Shown: positions 17,523 through 25,064 of the stretch, one piece after another
Layout of the letters: the number at the start of each line of letters is the position of its first letter
Numbering within the stretch: position 1 is the stretch's first letter
Source of the DNA: Sphaerisporangium melleum
GTDB lineage: Bacteria; Actinomycetota; Actinomycetes; Streptosporangiales; Streptosporangiaceae
Reading direction: 5' to 3'
Length of the DNA stretch: 36,437 nt
Assembly (NCBI RefSeq): GCF_014646695.1
Contig: NZ_BMNT01000004.1
Coordinates: 148,322-184,758, forward strand
Translations under genes and position numbers: made by a program
The notes under the pieces: model-generated
The model's input: the letters and a program-made list of their open reading frames with translations, nothing else
Database searches by the model: none
What the model was told of the DNA's origin: nothing

Positions 17523-18698
17523 CTACGGCTCTCGGCCCGCTGGGACCGTCGTGGTCAGTTGGCGGAGGCGGGGCTGGGCCCGCGTGCCGGGGAAGCGGAC
17601 GTTGACTTCCAGGCCGCCGCCGGGGTTGGGGTGTGCGGTGAGGGTGGCGCCGTGGGCTTCGGCGATGGCGGCGACGATCGACAGGCCCAGTCCTGCGCCG
17701 TCGAACGAGCCCGTCCGGGTTCGGGTCCGGTCCATTCTGCGGAAGGGCTCGAACAGTTCGCCGATGCGGTCTTCCGGGACGGTGGGGCCGGTGTTACGGA
17801 CGGTCAGCAGCCCTTGGGCGGACACTCGCACGTCGACCTCGCCACCGGGCCGGTTGTAGCGGACGGCGTTGTGCACCAGGTTGCCCACGAGCCGGGCGAG
17901 CAGTACCTCATCGCCGATGACGTCGAACGGCTCCGCGTCGACGCTCAGGGTCACGGCCTCGGCGGGGGTCTCGTACGCGACCTGCCGGACGAGGTCGGCG
18001 AGCGCCACCGGTTCGACCTCTTCGAGTCCGCGCTCGCCCTGGGCCAGCACCAGCAGGCCCTCGATCAGGGCTTCGCTGCGGGCGGTGATCTCCAGCAGCT
18101 GGCCGCGGACTCGGGCCAGCTGCTCGGGTGACGGGTCGTCCAGGCCCAGTTGGAGCACTGTGCGCTGGATGGCCAGCGGCGTGCGGAGTTCGTGTGAGGC
18201 GTTGGCGACGAACCGGCGCTGGGAGTCGGCGGCGTGCTGGAGTCGTTCCAGCATGCCGTCGAAGGTGTCGGCCAGGTCGCGCAGCTCGTCGGCCGGGCCG
18301 GCCAGGGCGATCCGTTCGTGCAGGTTGGACAGCGACAGCCTGCGGGCGGTGGCGGTGATGTGATGCAGGGGACGCAGCACGCGGCCGGCCAGCCGCCAGC
18401 TCACGATGACCGACACCAGGATCAGCACCGCCATGATGACGCCCGTGGTGATCCACTGATCGCGGAGCACCGAGGCGTTGAAGGCATGGAAGGTCTGCTT
18501 GATCACCATGGGGCCCGTTCCGGGGGCGGGGGTGCCTTCCGGCGGGACGCCGGTGAGGGGCGCCGAGGCCGTGGGTGTGCGACGCGCCAGCGTGTTCATC
18601 AGCACCAGGTTGCTGGTGACCAGCAGGATGACGCCGGTGGCCATGAACAGGCCGCAGTAGATGATGGTCAACCGTGCCCGCACGGTACGGCGGGTCAC
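17523..18698 (-). CDS. Sensor histidine kinase (OmpR-partner type)
   Basis: The 391-residue kinase has a membrane helix at about 10-32, an extracytoplasmic loop of only about 45 residues rich in Pro/Thr, and a second helix at about 83-102. A HAMP linker follows (about 103-155), then a HisKA domain with H169 in V-A-N-A-S-H-E-L-R-T-P, and a HATPase domain with N-box G-N-L-V-H-N-A-V-R-Y-N and G-box D-G-A-G-L-G-L-S-I-V. All catalytic boxes are intact. GTG 18698 overlaps the TGA of the response regulator gene (GTGA), so the pair is translationally coupled. The small loop suggests sensing of a membrane or cell-envelope signal rather than a bulky ligand. The ligand is unknown; the divergent protease-like gene is a likely target of the system. 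Confidence 0.94.
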   Translation of the reverse strand: MTRRTVRARLTIIYCGLFMATGVILLVTSNLVLMNTLARRTPTASAPLTGVPPEGTPAPGTGPMVIKQTFHAFNASVLRDQWITTGVIMAVLILVSVIVSWRLAGRVLRPLHHITATARRLSLSNLHERIALAGPADELRDLADTFDGMLERLQHAADSQRRFVANASHELRTPLAIQRTVLQLGLDDPSPEQLARVRGQLLEITARSEALIEGLLVLAQGERGLEEVEPVALADLVRQVAYETPAEAVTLSVDAEPFDVIGDEVLLARLVGNLVHNAVRYNRPGGEVDVRVSAQGLLTVRNTGPTVPEDRIGELFEPFRRMDRTRTRTGSFDGAGLGLSIVAAIAEAHGATLTAHPNPGGGLEVNVRFPGTRAQPRLRQLTTTVPAGREP

Positions 18699-19348
18699 AG
18701 CCGGTACCCGACCCCGGCCTCGGTGTGGATGCACGGCGGGTCGCCCAGCTTGGCACGCAGCCGGTTGATGACGACGCGGACGGCCGTGGTGAACGGGTCG
18801 GCGCTCGCGTCCCAGGCCTGCTCCAGCAGCTTCTCCGCGCTGACCGGGGCTCCGTCGGCGCGCAGCAGGACCTCCAGCACGGCGAACTCCTTGAGCGACA
18901 GCGGAACGAAGCGCCCATCGCGGCTCGCCTGGCGCCTGTAGGTGTCCAGCACGATGCCGGCCCGCTGGAGGACCGGTGGGACGGGCGCCAGGCTGCGCCT
19001 GCCCAGGGCCTGGACACGTGCGGCCAGTTCCCCGAAATCGAACGGCTTGGGCAGGTAGTCGTCCGCGCCGATGCCCAGGCCCTCGATCCGCTCCCGCACC
19101 GAAGCCGCAGCGGTCAACATGATGATGCGGACATCGGCCCCGGACAGGGCCAGCCTCCGGCAGATCTCGTCACCATGCATCCCAGGCAGATCGCGGTCCA
19201 GCACCAGCACGTCGTAGTCGTGGACCGCGAGGTGCTCGTCGGCCGCCTCCCCGTCGTAGACGACGTCCACCGCCATGGCGAACTTGCGCAACCCCTCGGC
19301 GATCCAGTCGGCGAGAATCCACTCGTCCTCGGCCACCAAAATCCGCAT
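18695..19348 (-). CDS. OmpR/PhoB family response regulator
   Basis: The 217-residue product has a receiver domain (1-115) with acidic pocket E7/D8, phospho-acceptor D51 in V-L-V-L-D-R-D-L-P-G, T78 in M-L-T-A and K100 in P-K-P-F. A C-terminal winged helix (about 125-217) carries L-S-L-K-E-F-A-V-L-E and R-L-R-A-K-L-G. ATG 19348 opens M-R-I-L-V-A-E-D-E. There is no Shine-Dalgarno, but TAGAGA lies 6 nt upstream, so a leaderless transcript is plausible. It is the first gene of a two-gene operon with the sensor kinase and is divergent from the S41 gene over 88 bp that contain an 11-bp-spaced direct repeat of the kind OmpR-family proteins bind. Confidence 0.95.
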   Translation of the reverse strand: MRILVAEDEWILADWIAEGLRKFAMAVDVVYDGEAADEHLAVHDYDVLVLDRDLPGMHGDEICRRLALSGADVRIIMLTAAASVRERIEGLGIGADDYLPKPFDFGELAARVQALGRRSLAPVPPVLQRAGIVLDTYRRQASRDGRFVPLSLKEFAVLEVLLRADGAPVSAEKLLEQAWDASADPFTTAVRVVINRLRAKLGDPPCIHTEAGVGYRL

Positions 19349-19354
19349 ACGGCG

Positions 19355-19360
19355 TCTCTA
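19355..19360 (-). promoter_or_regulatory. Possible leaderless -10 box (response regulator)
   Basis: TAGAGA on the minus strand ends 6 nt before ATG 19348. It lacks the final T of TANNNT, so the call is weaker than the other boxes of this kind in the window. Confidence 0.3.
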
Positions 19361-19368
19361 GCACGCCA

Positions 19369-19397
19369 GGTGTTGCGCCGGTGTTAGCCTCCAGGCT
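19369..19397. promoter_or_regulatory. Direct repeat and palindrome, candidate response-regulator site
   Basis: GGTGTT occurs at 19369-19374 and again at 19380-19385, exactly 11 bp apart, the usual period for tandem OmpR-family half-sites. It is followed at once by the perfect palindrome AGCCT-CC-AGGCT (19386-19397). A TTAGCCT -10-like box overlaps the second repeat and palindrome in the direction of the S41 gene, so bound regulator would affect this promoter directly. Confidence 0.5.
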
Positions 19398-19436
19398 CAC
19401 AGCCGCGCAACGCCACGACCGCCAACGTTGACGGCC

Positions 19437-20867
19437 ATGAAGAAACGAACCGTCACCGCTGCGATCGCCGCGGTGGCCGCGGCCGCCCTCTTCGCGGGCG
19501 GGCTTCCCGCCACCGCGAACGGCGCCACCGGACGGCCGGCCGGCTGTGTGCAGACGGCCCCCTCGAACGGCCCGACGTCGCCGCAGTGGAAACCGACCAC
19601 CATCACCACGCTGCAGCAGGCGTACTGGTGCATCTTCGACCACTACTACAGCGGCTCGGTCCTGCAAAGCCGCGCGCTGCTGGTCCCCGCCTTCTCCGCG
19701 CTCACGCGAGAGCTGCAACGTCGCGGTCTCGATCAGGCCGTCGCGAACATGCCCGCCCTGTCGGGTGACAGGACGGCCGACTGGGCCGCCTTCGCAGCCG
19801 TCTACACGAAGATCGAGAAGCGGCTGCCGGGCGACCCGGCCGTCCGCCAGGCGATCGCCGCGGCGACCATGCTCGGCATGGTGGACAGCCTCGACGACGA
19901 CCACGCGAGGTGGCAGTACGGCCCGCCCCCTGCGCCGGGGCCGCTCGGCTTCAAGGTCTCCGGCGTGCAGTGCTGCACCCGCCCCGACCCCGCCGCGTCA
20001 GGGCCGATGTTCGTGACACAGGTGAAGCCCGGCTCACCGGCGGCGACCGCCGGTGTCCGTCCCGGCGACGAGATCATCACGGTCAACGGGGTTCCGCCGT
20101 ACATCAACGGCACGATGCAGCCCGGCGTGCTGGACTGGATCGACAGCCCGAAAAGCCCGGTGACGCTGCGACTGCACCACCCGGCCACCGGCACGACCTC
20201 CAGCGTCACTCTCTCGCCGCCGACCACGCCGCCCGCACCGCCCGGCGGCTCCGCACCGCCACCGCCGAGCGTGAATTCCCGGCTGCTGAACGGCGACGTC
20301 GCCTACGTGCAGATGTCCGCCTTCGCGCCCGGCACGGCCGACCAGGTACTCGCCGCCATCGCCGAAATGCGCACCCAGGCCAAGCTGCGCGCAGTCATCC
20401 TCGACATGCGCGGCAACGGCGGCGGTCTGGGCGCCGAACTCGAGAAACTGCTGGGAGCCTGGGTACACGGCAAGCCGTACGCCTACTTCTGTGACGTTCG
20501 CTCCCGCTGCACGGCCCAATATCCTGACAACACCCCGCTGGTGCGCCTTCCCCTGACGGTTCTCACCGACCGCAACTGCGCCTCTGCCTGCGACATGTTC
20601 GCCGGCGCCGTCAAGGACCTGCGCCTCGGCACCCTGGTCGGCACCCGTACCGCGGGCTTCGCCTCCGGCCCTGTTCACGAGTACCGACTCGATGACAACA
20701 GCGCCCTGGGGCTCCCCAAGGCCCACAACCTCCAGGCCGGCAAGGAAGCCGCGGCCACCATCGGCGTAGCGCCCGACCACCAGGCCCCCCTGACCCCGGA
20801 CGCCCTTTCCCGAGGCAAGGACCCCGCCATCGACCAGGCCCTCTCGCTCCTCCAGAACGACCATTGA
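19437..20867 (+). CDS. Secreted PDZ/S41-family peptidase-like protein
   Basis: The 476-residue protein has a signal peptide (M-K-K-R then an Ala-rich core; cleavage near A-T-A-N). A helical N-terminal region (about 55-160) is followed by a PDZ domain (about 168-255, with G-S-P-A-A-T-A-G-V-R-P-G-D-E-I-I), a Pro-rich linker (260-278) and an S41 core with L-D-M-R-G-N-G-G-G (322-330). The nucleophile is S383 in C-A-S-A-C-D. In the C-terminal processing protease alignment the lysine base lies 25 residues later; here that position is F408, so the Ser-Lys dyad is missing. Paired cysteines (C179/C180, C352/C358, C381/C385) suggest disulfides. It could use another catalytic arrangement, as tricorn-type S41 enzymes do, or be inactive. 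ATG 19437 is preferred over TTG 19428 because of the signal peptide. Confidence 0.88.
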   Translation: MKKRTVTAAIAAVAAAALFAGGLPATANGATGRPAGCVQTAPSNGPTSPQWKPTTITTLQQAYWCIFDHYYSGSVLQSRALLVPAFSALTRELQRRGLDQAVANMPALSGDRTADWAAFAAVYTKIEKRLPGDPAVRQAIAAATMLGMVDSLDDDHARWQYGPPPAPGPLGFKVSGVQCCTRPDPAASGPMFVTQVKPGSPAATAGVRPGDEIITVNGVPPYINGTMQPGVLDWIDSPKSPVTLRLHHPATGTTSSVTLSPPTTPPAPPGGSAPPPPSVNSRLLNGDVAYVQMSAFAPGTADQVLAAIAEMRTQAKLRAVILDMRGNGGGLGAELEKLLGAWVHGKPYAYFCDVRSRCTAQYPDNTPLVRLPLTVLTDRNCASACDMFAGAVKDLRLGTLVGTRTAGFASGPVHEYRLDDNSALGLPKAHNLQAGKEAAATIGVAPDHQAPLTPDALSRGKDPAIDQALSLLQNDH

Positions 20868-20890
20868 GAAACCGATCAGGCGGCTTCTCT

Positions 20891-20933
20891 CTTCGAGGTG
20901 CAGGCTCCGCCATGCGCAGCCTGTACCTCGAAG
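20891..20933. terminator. Strong bidirectional hairpin between the S41 and ROK genes
   Basis: CTTCGAGGTGCAGGCT (20891-20906) pairs with AGCCTGTACCTCGAAG (20918-20933) as a 16-bp stem with one G-U wobble and an 11-nt loop. It lies 24 bp after the S41 stop and 37 bp after the convergent ROK stop. No U-tract follows. Confidence 0.75.
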
Positions 20934-20969
20934 CCGAGCACGACCTCGATTCTTCGGAACCGTTACATG

Positions 20970-21977
20970 TCAGGCGGAAGCCGTCCAGTAGCGGGTGGGG
21001 TGGATGATGAGGGCGGCGGCGCCGATCAGGCCGGCGTCCTGGCCGAGGCGGGCGGGCACGACGCGCACCCGCCGGGCGAAGTCCATGCGGGCGTGCGCGC
21101 GCAGCGCCTCCTCCAGCGGCTCGAACAGCGGCGGCCCGGCCTGCGACAGGCCGCCGCCGATGGTCACGATGTCCAGGTCGCACAGGTGGGTGGCCGAGGC
21201 GATGCCGATGCCGAGGGCGCGGCCGGCCCGGGCGAGGGCGCTCAGCGCGATCGGGTCGCCCGCGGCGGCGTCCGCCGAGAGCTGCCGCCCGCTCGCCGGG
21301 GCGGCCTCCTCGTACAGCCCTTCGGCGCGGGCGCCGGTGGCCCCCGGGACCCAGCCCTGGTCCAGCGCCCAGGCGGCCAGGCCGGGGCCCCGGGCGATGG
21401 CCTCGACGCAGCCCCGGCCGCCGCACCGGCAGGCGGGGCCGCCGGGGTCGACGACGACGTGCCCGATGTGCCCGGCGTTGCCGGTGCCGCCGTCGATCAG
21501 CCGGCCGCCGAGGATGAGGCCGCCGCCGACGCCGGTCGAGACGACCATGCCCAGCATGTCGGCGCTGCCCTGCCCGGCGCCGCGCCAGTGCTCGGCCGCG
21601 GCCAGGCAGATGGCGTCGTTGTGGACGCGCACGGGCAGGCCGGGGAAGCGCCCGGCGAGCCGGGCCCGCAGCGGGAAGGCACGCCAGCCGGGCATGTTCA
21701 GCGGGGAGACCGCCCCCTCGGGCCAGGTCATCGGCCCGCCGCAGCCGACGCCCACGCCGGTCACCCTGGTCGCCGGCTCGCGGGCGAGGACGGAGTCGAT
21801 CAGCTCGGTGAGGGTCTTCCACAGGGTCTCGGCCTCGCCCCCGGGCGGGGTGGCCACCCGTTCGGCGGCGATGATCTCGCCCTCGGCGCCGACCAGCCCG
21901 GCGGCGAACTTGGTGCCGCCGATGTCGATCGCCAGCACCGCCTCGGGACCTCCGGCCCCGCCCCGGTCATCCGCCAC
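20970..21977 (-). CDS. ROK family sugar kinase (glucokinase-like)
   Basis: The 335-residue protein shows the ROK ATP phosphate loop I-D-I-G-G-T-K-F (about 17-24), catalytic D121 in V-H-N-D-A, T-G-V-G-G-G, and the ROK zinc motif with H173 and C183-R-C185-G-G-R-G-C190-V-E. The usual G-E-x-G-H is G-H-I-G-H here, with His in place of the sugar-binding Glu, so substrate preference may differ from classical glucokinase. No DNA-binding domain is present, so it is a kinase rather than a NagC/XylR repressor. GTG 21977 is chosen because GGGAGGG lies about 6 nt upstream; the frame is open 14 codons further without a better site. It lies 60 bp downstream of the FIST gene on the same strand and may be co-transcribed. 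Glucose, or another hexose, is the likely substrate. Confidence 0.9.
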   Translation of the reverse strand: MADDRGGAGGPEAVLAIDIGGTKFAAGLVGAEGEIIAAERVATPPGGEAETLWKTLTELIDSVLAREPATRVTGVGVGCGGPMTWPEGAVSPLNMPGWRAFPLRARLAGRFPGLPVRVHNDAICLAAAEHWRGAGQGSADMLGMVVSTGVGGGLILGGRLIDGGTGNAGHIGHVVVDPGGPACRCGGRGCVEAIARGPGLAAWALDQGWVPGATGARAEGLYEEAAPASGRQLSADAAAGDPIALSALARAGRALGIGIASATHLCDLDIVTIGGGLSQAGPPLFEPLEEALRAHARMDFARRVRVVPARLGQDAGLIGAAALIIHPTRYWTASA

Positions 21978-22037
21978 CGTGACCCTCCCTGACCTCGTAC
22001 GCCGCCGGTCCGCCTCCAAGGATCACACGGGGAGGCT

Positions 22038-23240
22038 TCAGCCCGGTTTGGGGGTGGTGCCGTTGTCCGGGGTGCTGGAGAAGACCAGGATGGCGGCGGA
22101 GAAGGCGTGGACGTGGTTGTGGCCGCCGACCGGGCCGACCTCGCCGGCGGCGAAGAAGCCGGCCATGCCGACGGGGCCGAGGGCGTCGTGCAGGGCGAGG
22201 GCGTCGTGGTCGGAGCTGCCGAACATCGCCGTGCCCCTGCCGTTGCAGGAGAACAGCAGCGCGCCGTCGCTGTGCCCGCGATCGGCCACGTGGGCGTCCA
22301 GCAGCGCGTAAAGGTCCTCGTCGGCCGCGGTGGCGTCGCGGACCTGGAAGCGGACGCTCTGCCCGATGTCGAGCACGTCACCGACGGCGACGGCCTCGCG
22401 TTCGGGGTCGATGCCGAGGATGCCGCGAATCAGGAAGTCGCCGCGCTCGTGGCTCTCGGCGTACTCGTCCATCGCGACGCCGATCTGCAGCCCGGAGGCG
22501 ACCAGCTCGCGGTCGGCCTCGTCCAAGCCGCTGACGATGTCCTCCAGGCGGGCGAGCGCGGGCTGGCCGGCCAGTTCGAGCAGCAGGTTGTCCTCGGAGC
22601 GGGTGACGACCATGGTGGGGCCGATCGGCCGGCAGCCCTGGCTGACGACGGCGCTGACGTTGACCGGGCCGCTCAGCATGACGCCGATCGCCCCTTCGCT
22701 GTACATCTCGCCGCCGGCGAACAGGCGGACCGAGCCCTGGCCGCGCATGCCGTTGGCCAGGCCGCCGACGATCGGCAGGTCGCCGAGGACGTCGGAGGAG
22801 TGCTCGACGAAGGCGTCGGTGGGGAAGCTGTACGGATCGGCCAGCAGGATCGCCACCTTGTCGTCCGGGGCGCGGTCGGGCAGGCCGATGATCACGAAGC
22901 GGTCCTCCATGCGGAGGGTCTCCAGGGCGAAGGTGGTGGCGCGGCCCTCGCCGAGGCTGGCCGCCCACGCGCTGACCGACGAGGTCAGCTCGACGCCGCG
23001 GCCGTCGCCGATCACGCCGGTGGCGCTGCAGCCGATGACCTCGGCGCCCGGCGCCATGCGCGTGACGCGCAGGCCGGCCTGGGCGACCGCCTCGGGATCC
23101 TCTCCGCAGATGAAGAAGCAGATGAGGTCGGGGGGTCCCGACAGGCCGGAGAGCGCTTGGCGCACCGCGGCCTCCGCGGCGGCGACCAGGTCCGGGCCCA
23201 CGGCGAGCCCGTCCGCGAACCGGCTCGTCAGCACCGCCAC
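22038..23240 (-). CDS. FIST domain signal-transduction protein
   Basis: The protein has an N-terminal FIST domain (about 1-215, with V-I-G-C-S-A-T-G-V-I and P-I-V-G-G-L-A-N-G-M) and a C-terminal FIST_C domain (about 220-385, ending G-F-F-A-A-G-E-V-G-P-V-G-G). FIST proteins are predicted sensors of small ligands, possibly amino acids, and are often fused to or near signalling proteins; here there is no fused output domain. Two GTG starts are possible, 23258 and 23240. The GGAGGAGG lies inside the codons following 23258 and 8 nt before 23240, so 23240 (400 residues, V-A-V-L-T-S-R-F) is preferred; 23258 would give 406. It is upstream of the ROK kinase and divergent from the MoxR-type gene. Soluble and cytoplasmic by sequence. 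Confidence 0.88.
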   Translation of the reverse strand: MAVLTSRFADGLAVGPDLVAAAEAAVRQALSGLSGPPDLICFFICGEDPEAVAQAGLRVTRMAPGAEVIGCSATGVIGDGRGVELTSSVSAWAASLGEGRATTFALETLRMEDRFVIIGLPDRAPDDKVAILLADPYSFPTDAFVEHSSDVLGDLPIVGGLANGMRGQGSVRLFAGGEMYSEGAIGVMLSGPVNVSAVVSQGCRPIGPTMVVTRSEDNLLLELAGQPALARLEDIVSGLDEADRELVASGLQIGVAMDEYAESHERGDFLIRGILGIDPEREAVAVGDVLDIGQSVRFQVRDATAADEDLYALLDAHVADRGHSDGALLFSCNGRGTAMFGSSDHDALALHDALGPVGMAGFFAAGEVGPVGGHNHVHAFSAAILVFSSTPDNGTTPKPG

Positions 23241-23397
23241 ACGCCTCGCCTCCTCCACATGTCGCGAGTCGGGAAGTGTCGTACGTTCGCCCCTCTTAGC
23301 GGGATTCTCCCCACTACGGGACCAACAACGCGTCGCAGCGCCCCCGAATGGTCAAGATCCGGAATGCGGCGAGGCTGCGACACCGTCCCCCGCGACG

Positions 23398-23403
23398 TAG
23401 TCT
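23398..23403 (+). promoter_or_regulatory. -10 box of a predicted leaderless promoter (MoxR-type ATPase)
   Basis: TAGTCT ends 7 nt before GTG 23411, with no Shine-Dalgarno. This decides the start; the frame is open upstream to 23348 but that segment would contain the promoter. Confidence 0.5.
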
Positions 23404-23410
23404 CGTCTTC

Positions 23411-24880
23411 GTGCATGAATCGCCCACACAGCGAAGTGAATCGCCGCAGGCTCGCACTCTCCGTGAGCTGCGCGAAAGTGGACACACCTATCGCACGGTC
23501 AAGGCGGAGATCCGCGAAAACCTGCTGGCCAGGTTACGCGCACGGACGCCGAGATTCCCGGGCATCGTCGGATTCGACGAAACCGTGCTGCCCCACCTGG
23601 AGCGTGCTCTGCTGGCGGGCCATGATCTCGTCCTGCTGGGCGAGCGCGGGCAGGGCAAGACCCGGCTCATCCGGACGATCACCGGCCTGCTCGACGAGTG
23701 GACCCCGGTCATCGACGGCTGCGAGATCAACGATCACCCGTACGTCCCCGTGTGCGTCCGCTGCCGCGCGCTGGCCGCCGAGCGCGGCGAGGACCTGCCG
23801 GTCGCCTGGAAGCACCGCGACGACCGGTACGGCGAGAAGCTCGCCACGCCGGACACCTCGGTGGGCGACCTGATCGGCGACGTCGACCCGATCAAGATCG
23901 CCGAGGGCCGCACGCTCGGCGACCCCGAGACCGTCCACTACGGCCTGGTGCCCCGCACCAACCGCGGTGTCTTCTCGGTCAACGAGCTGCCCGACCTGGC
24001 CGAGCGCATCCAGGTGTCGCTGCTGAACGTGCTGGAGGAGCGCGACGTCCAGGTCCGCGGGTACAACCTGCGGCTGCCGCTGGACATCCTGCTGATCGCC
24101 AGCGCCAACCCGGAGGACTACACCAACCGCGGCCGCATCATCACCCCGCTGAAGGACCGCTTCGGCGCGGAGATCCGCACCCACTACCCGCCCACCCTGG
24201 AGGACGAGCTCGCGCTCATCCGCCAGGAGTCGGCGCTGAACTGGCGCGGGCACGAGCCTGAGGGCGAGGGCGACGCGGCGGCGGCCGGTCTGAGCGCCGA
24301 GCTTCCCGAGCACCTGATCGAGACGATCGCCCGGTTCACCCGCCTGGTGCGCGAGTCCACGGCCGTCGACTCCCGTTCCGGGGTCTCCGCCCGCTTCGCC
24401 ATCGCCGCGGCCGAGACCGCGGCCGCCTCGGCGGTGCGCCGCGCCGCCCTGACCGGCGAGGAGCGCCCGGTGGCCCGGGTCGCCGACCTGCCGGGCGTGG
24501 TGCCGACGCTGCGGGGCAAGGTGGAGTTCGAGGTCAGCGAGGAGGGGCGCGAGGTCGAGGTGCTGGCGCACCTGCTGCGCCGGGCCGTCGCCGAGACCTT
24601 CCGCGGCACGCTGGGCGGCATGGATCTCTCGGCGCTGCTGGACAAGTTCTCCGAGGGCGCCCGCGTCGAGTCCGGGGAGCTGACCCCGGCGACCGAGCTG
24701 CTGCAGCAGATCGGCCCGGTCAACGGGCTCGCCAAGATCATGGTCGCGGCCGGGATGGGCGAGGGGGAGGAGTCCCCCGGGCACGCCGCGGCCGCGCTGG
24801 AGTTCGCGCTCGAAGGGCTCTACCTGATGCGGCGCCTGTCCAAGGACGACGTCGAGGGAGGCGCCGTCTACCGCACCTGA
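23411..24880 (+). CDS. MoxR/magnesium-chelatase-like AAA+ ATPase
   Basis: The 489-residue ATPase has Walker A G77-E-R-G-Q-G-K83-T, a Walker B/helix region around G-V-F-S-V-N-E-L-P-D-L, sensor-1-type S-A-N-P-E-D-Y-T-N-R-G, and an arginine-bearing L-K-D-R-F. After Walker A is an insert with C-V-R-C (about residues 112-115) and many charged residues. The C-terminal part is helical. This resembles the chelatase-type ATPase that I recall as Rv0958 in Mycobacterium tuberculosis, next to a VWA protein (Rv0959), as here. It is not a metal-chelatase subunit by context: no tetrapyrrole genes are near. Such pairs act as chaperone-like machines that insert cofactors or remodel a client, which is unknown in this case. 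It ends 184 bp before the VWA gene. Confidence 0.92.
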   Translation: MHESPTQRSESPQARTLRELRESGHTYRTVKAEIRENLLARLRARTPRFPGIVGFDETVLPHLERALLAGHDLVLLGERGQGKTRLIRTITGLLDEWTPVIDGCEINDHPYVPVCVRCRALAAERGEDLPVAWKHRDDRYGEKLATPDTSVGDLIGDVDPIKIAEGRTLGDPETVHYGLVPRTNRGVFSVNELPDLAERIQVSLLNVLEERDVQVRGYNLRLPLDILLIASANPEDYTNRGRIITPLKDRFGAEIRTHYPPTLEDELALIRQESALNWRGHEPEGEGDAAAAGLSAELPEHLIETIARFTRLVRESTAVDSRSGVSARFAIAAAETAAASAVRRAALTGEERPVARVADLPGVVPTLRGKVEFEVSEEGREVEVLAHLLRRAVAETFRGTLGGMDLSALLDKFSEGARVESGELTPATELLQQIGPVNGLAKIMVAAGMGEGEESPGHAAAALEFALEGLYLMRRLSKDDVEGGAVYRT

Positions 24881-25050
24881 CCGCTCCGGGCCCGGCGCTC
24901 CCTCCCGCCGGGCCCCGGCCGCCACGCCGCGGCCGCTCACCCGCGGACCGAGGTCCGCCACCCCCGCGCCGGCCCACCCCGGCGCCGAACGCCCGTACGC
25001 CCCTCCCTGCGACTTTTCCGGGCGTTCTTCGCACACCGCCGCACGAGGAT

Positions 25051-25056
25051 TAGGCT
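25051..25056 (+). promoter_or_regulatory. -10 box of a predicted leaderless promoter (VWA protein)
   Basis: TAGGCT ends 8 nt before ATG 25065, the same hexamer found before the M1 peptidase start. It suggests the VWA gene has its own promoter besides any read-through from the ATPase gene. The 184-bp gap before it is otherwise featureless and GC-rich. Confidence 0.5.
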
Positions 25057-25064
25057 CACATGCG

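Noticed and set aside
23411-24880. True magnesium chelatase subunit
   Set aside because: The VWA partner and the absence of tetrapyrrole genes nearby fit a MoxR-type remodeller better.
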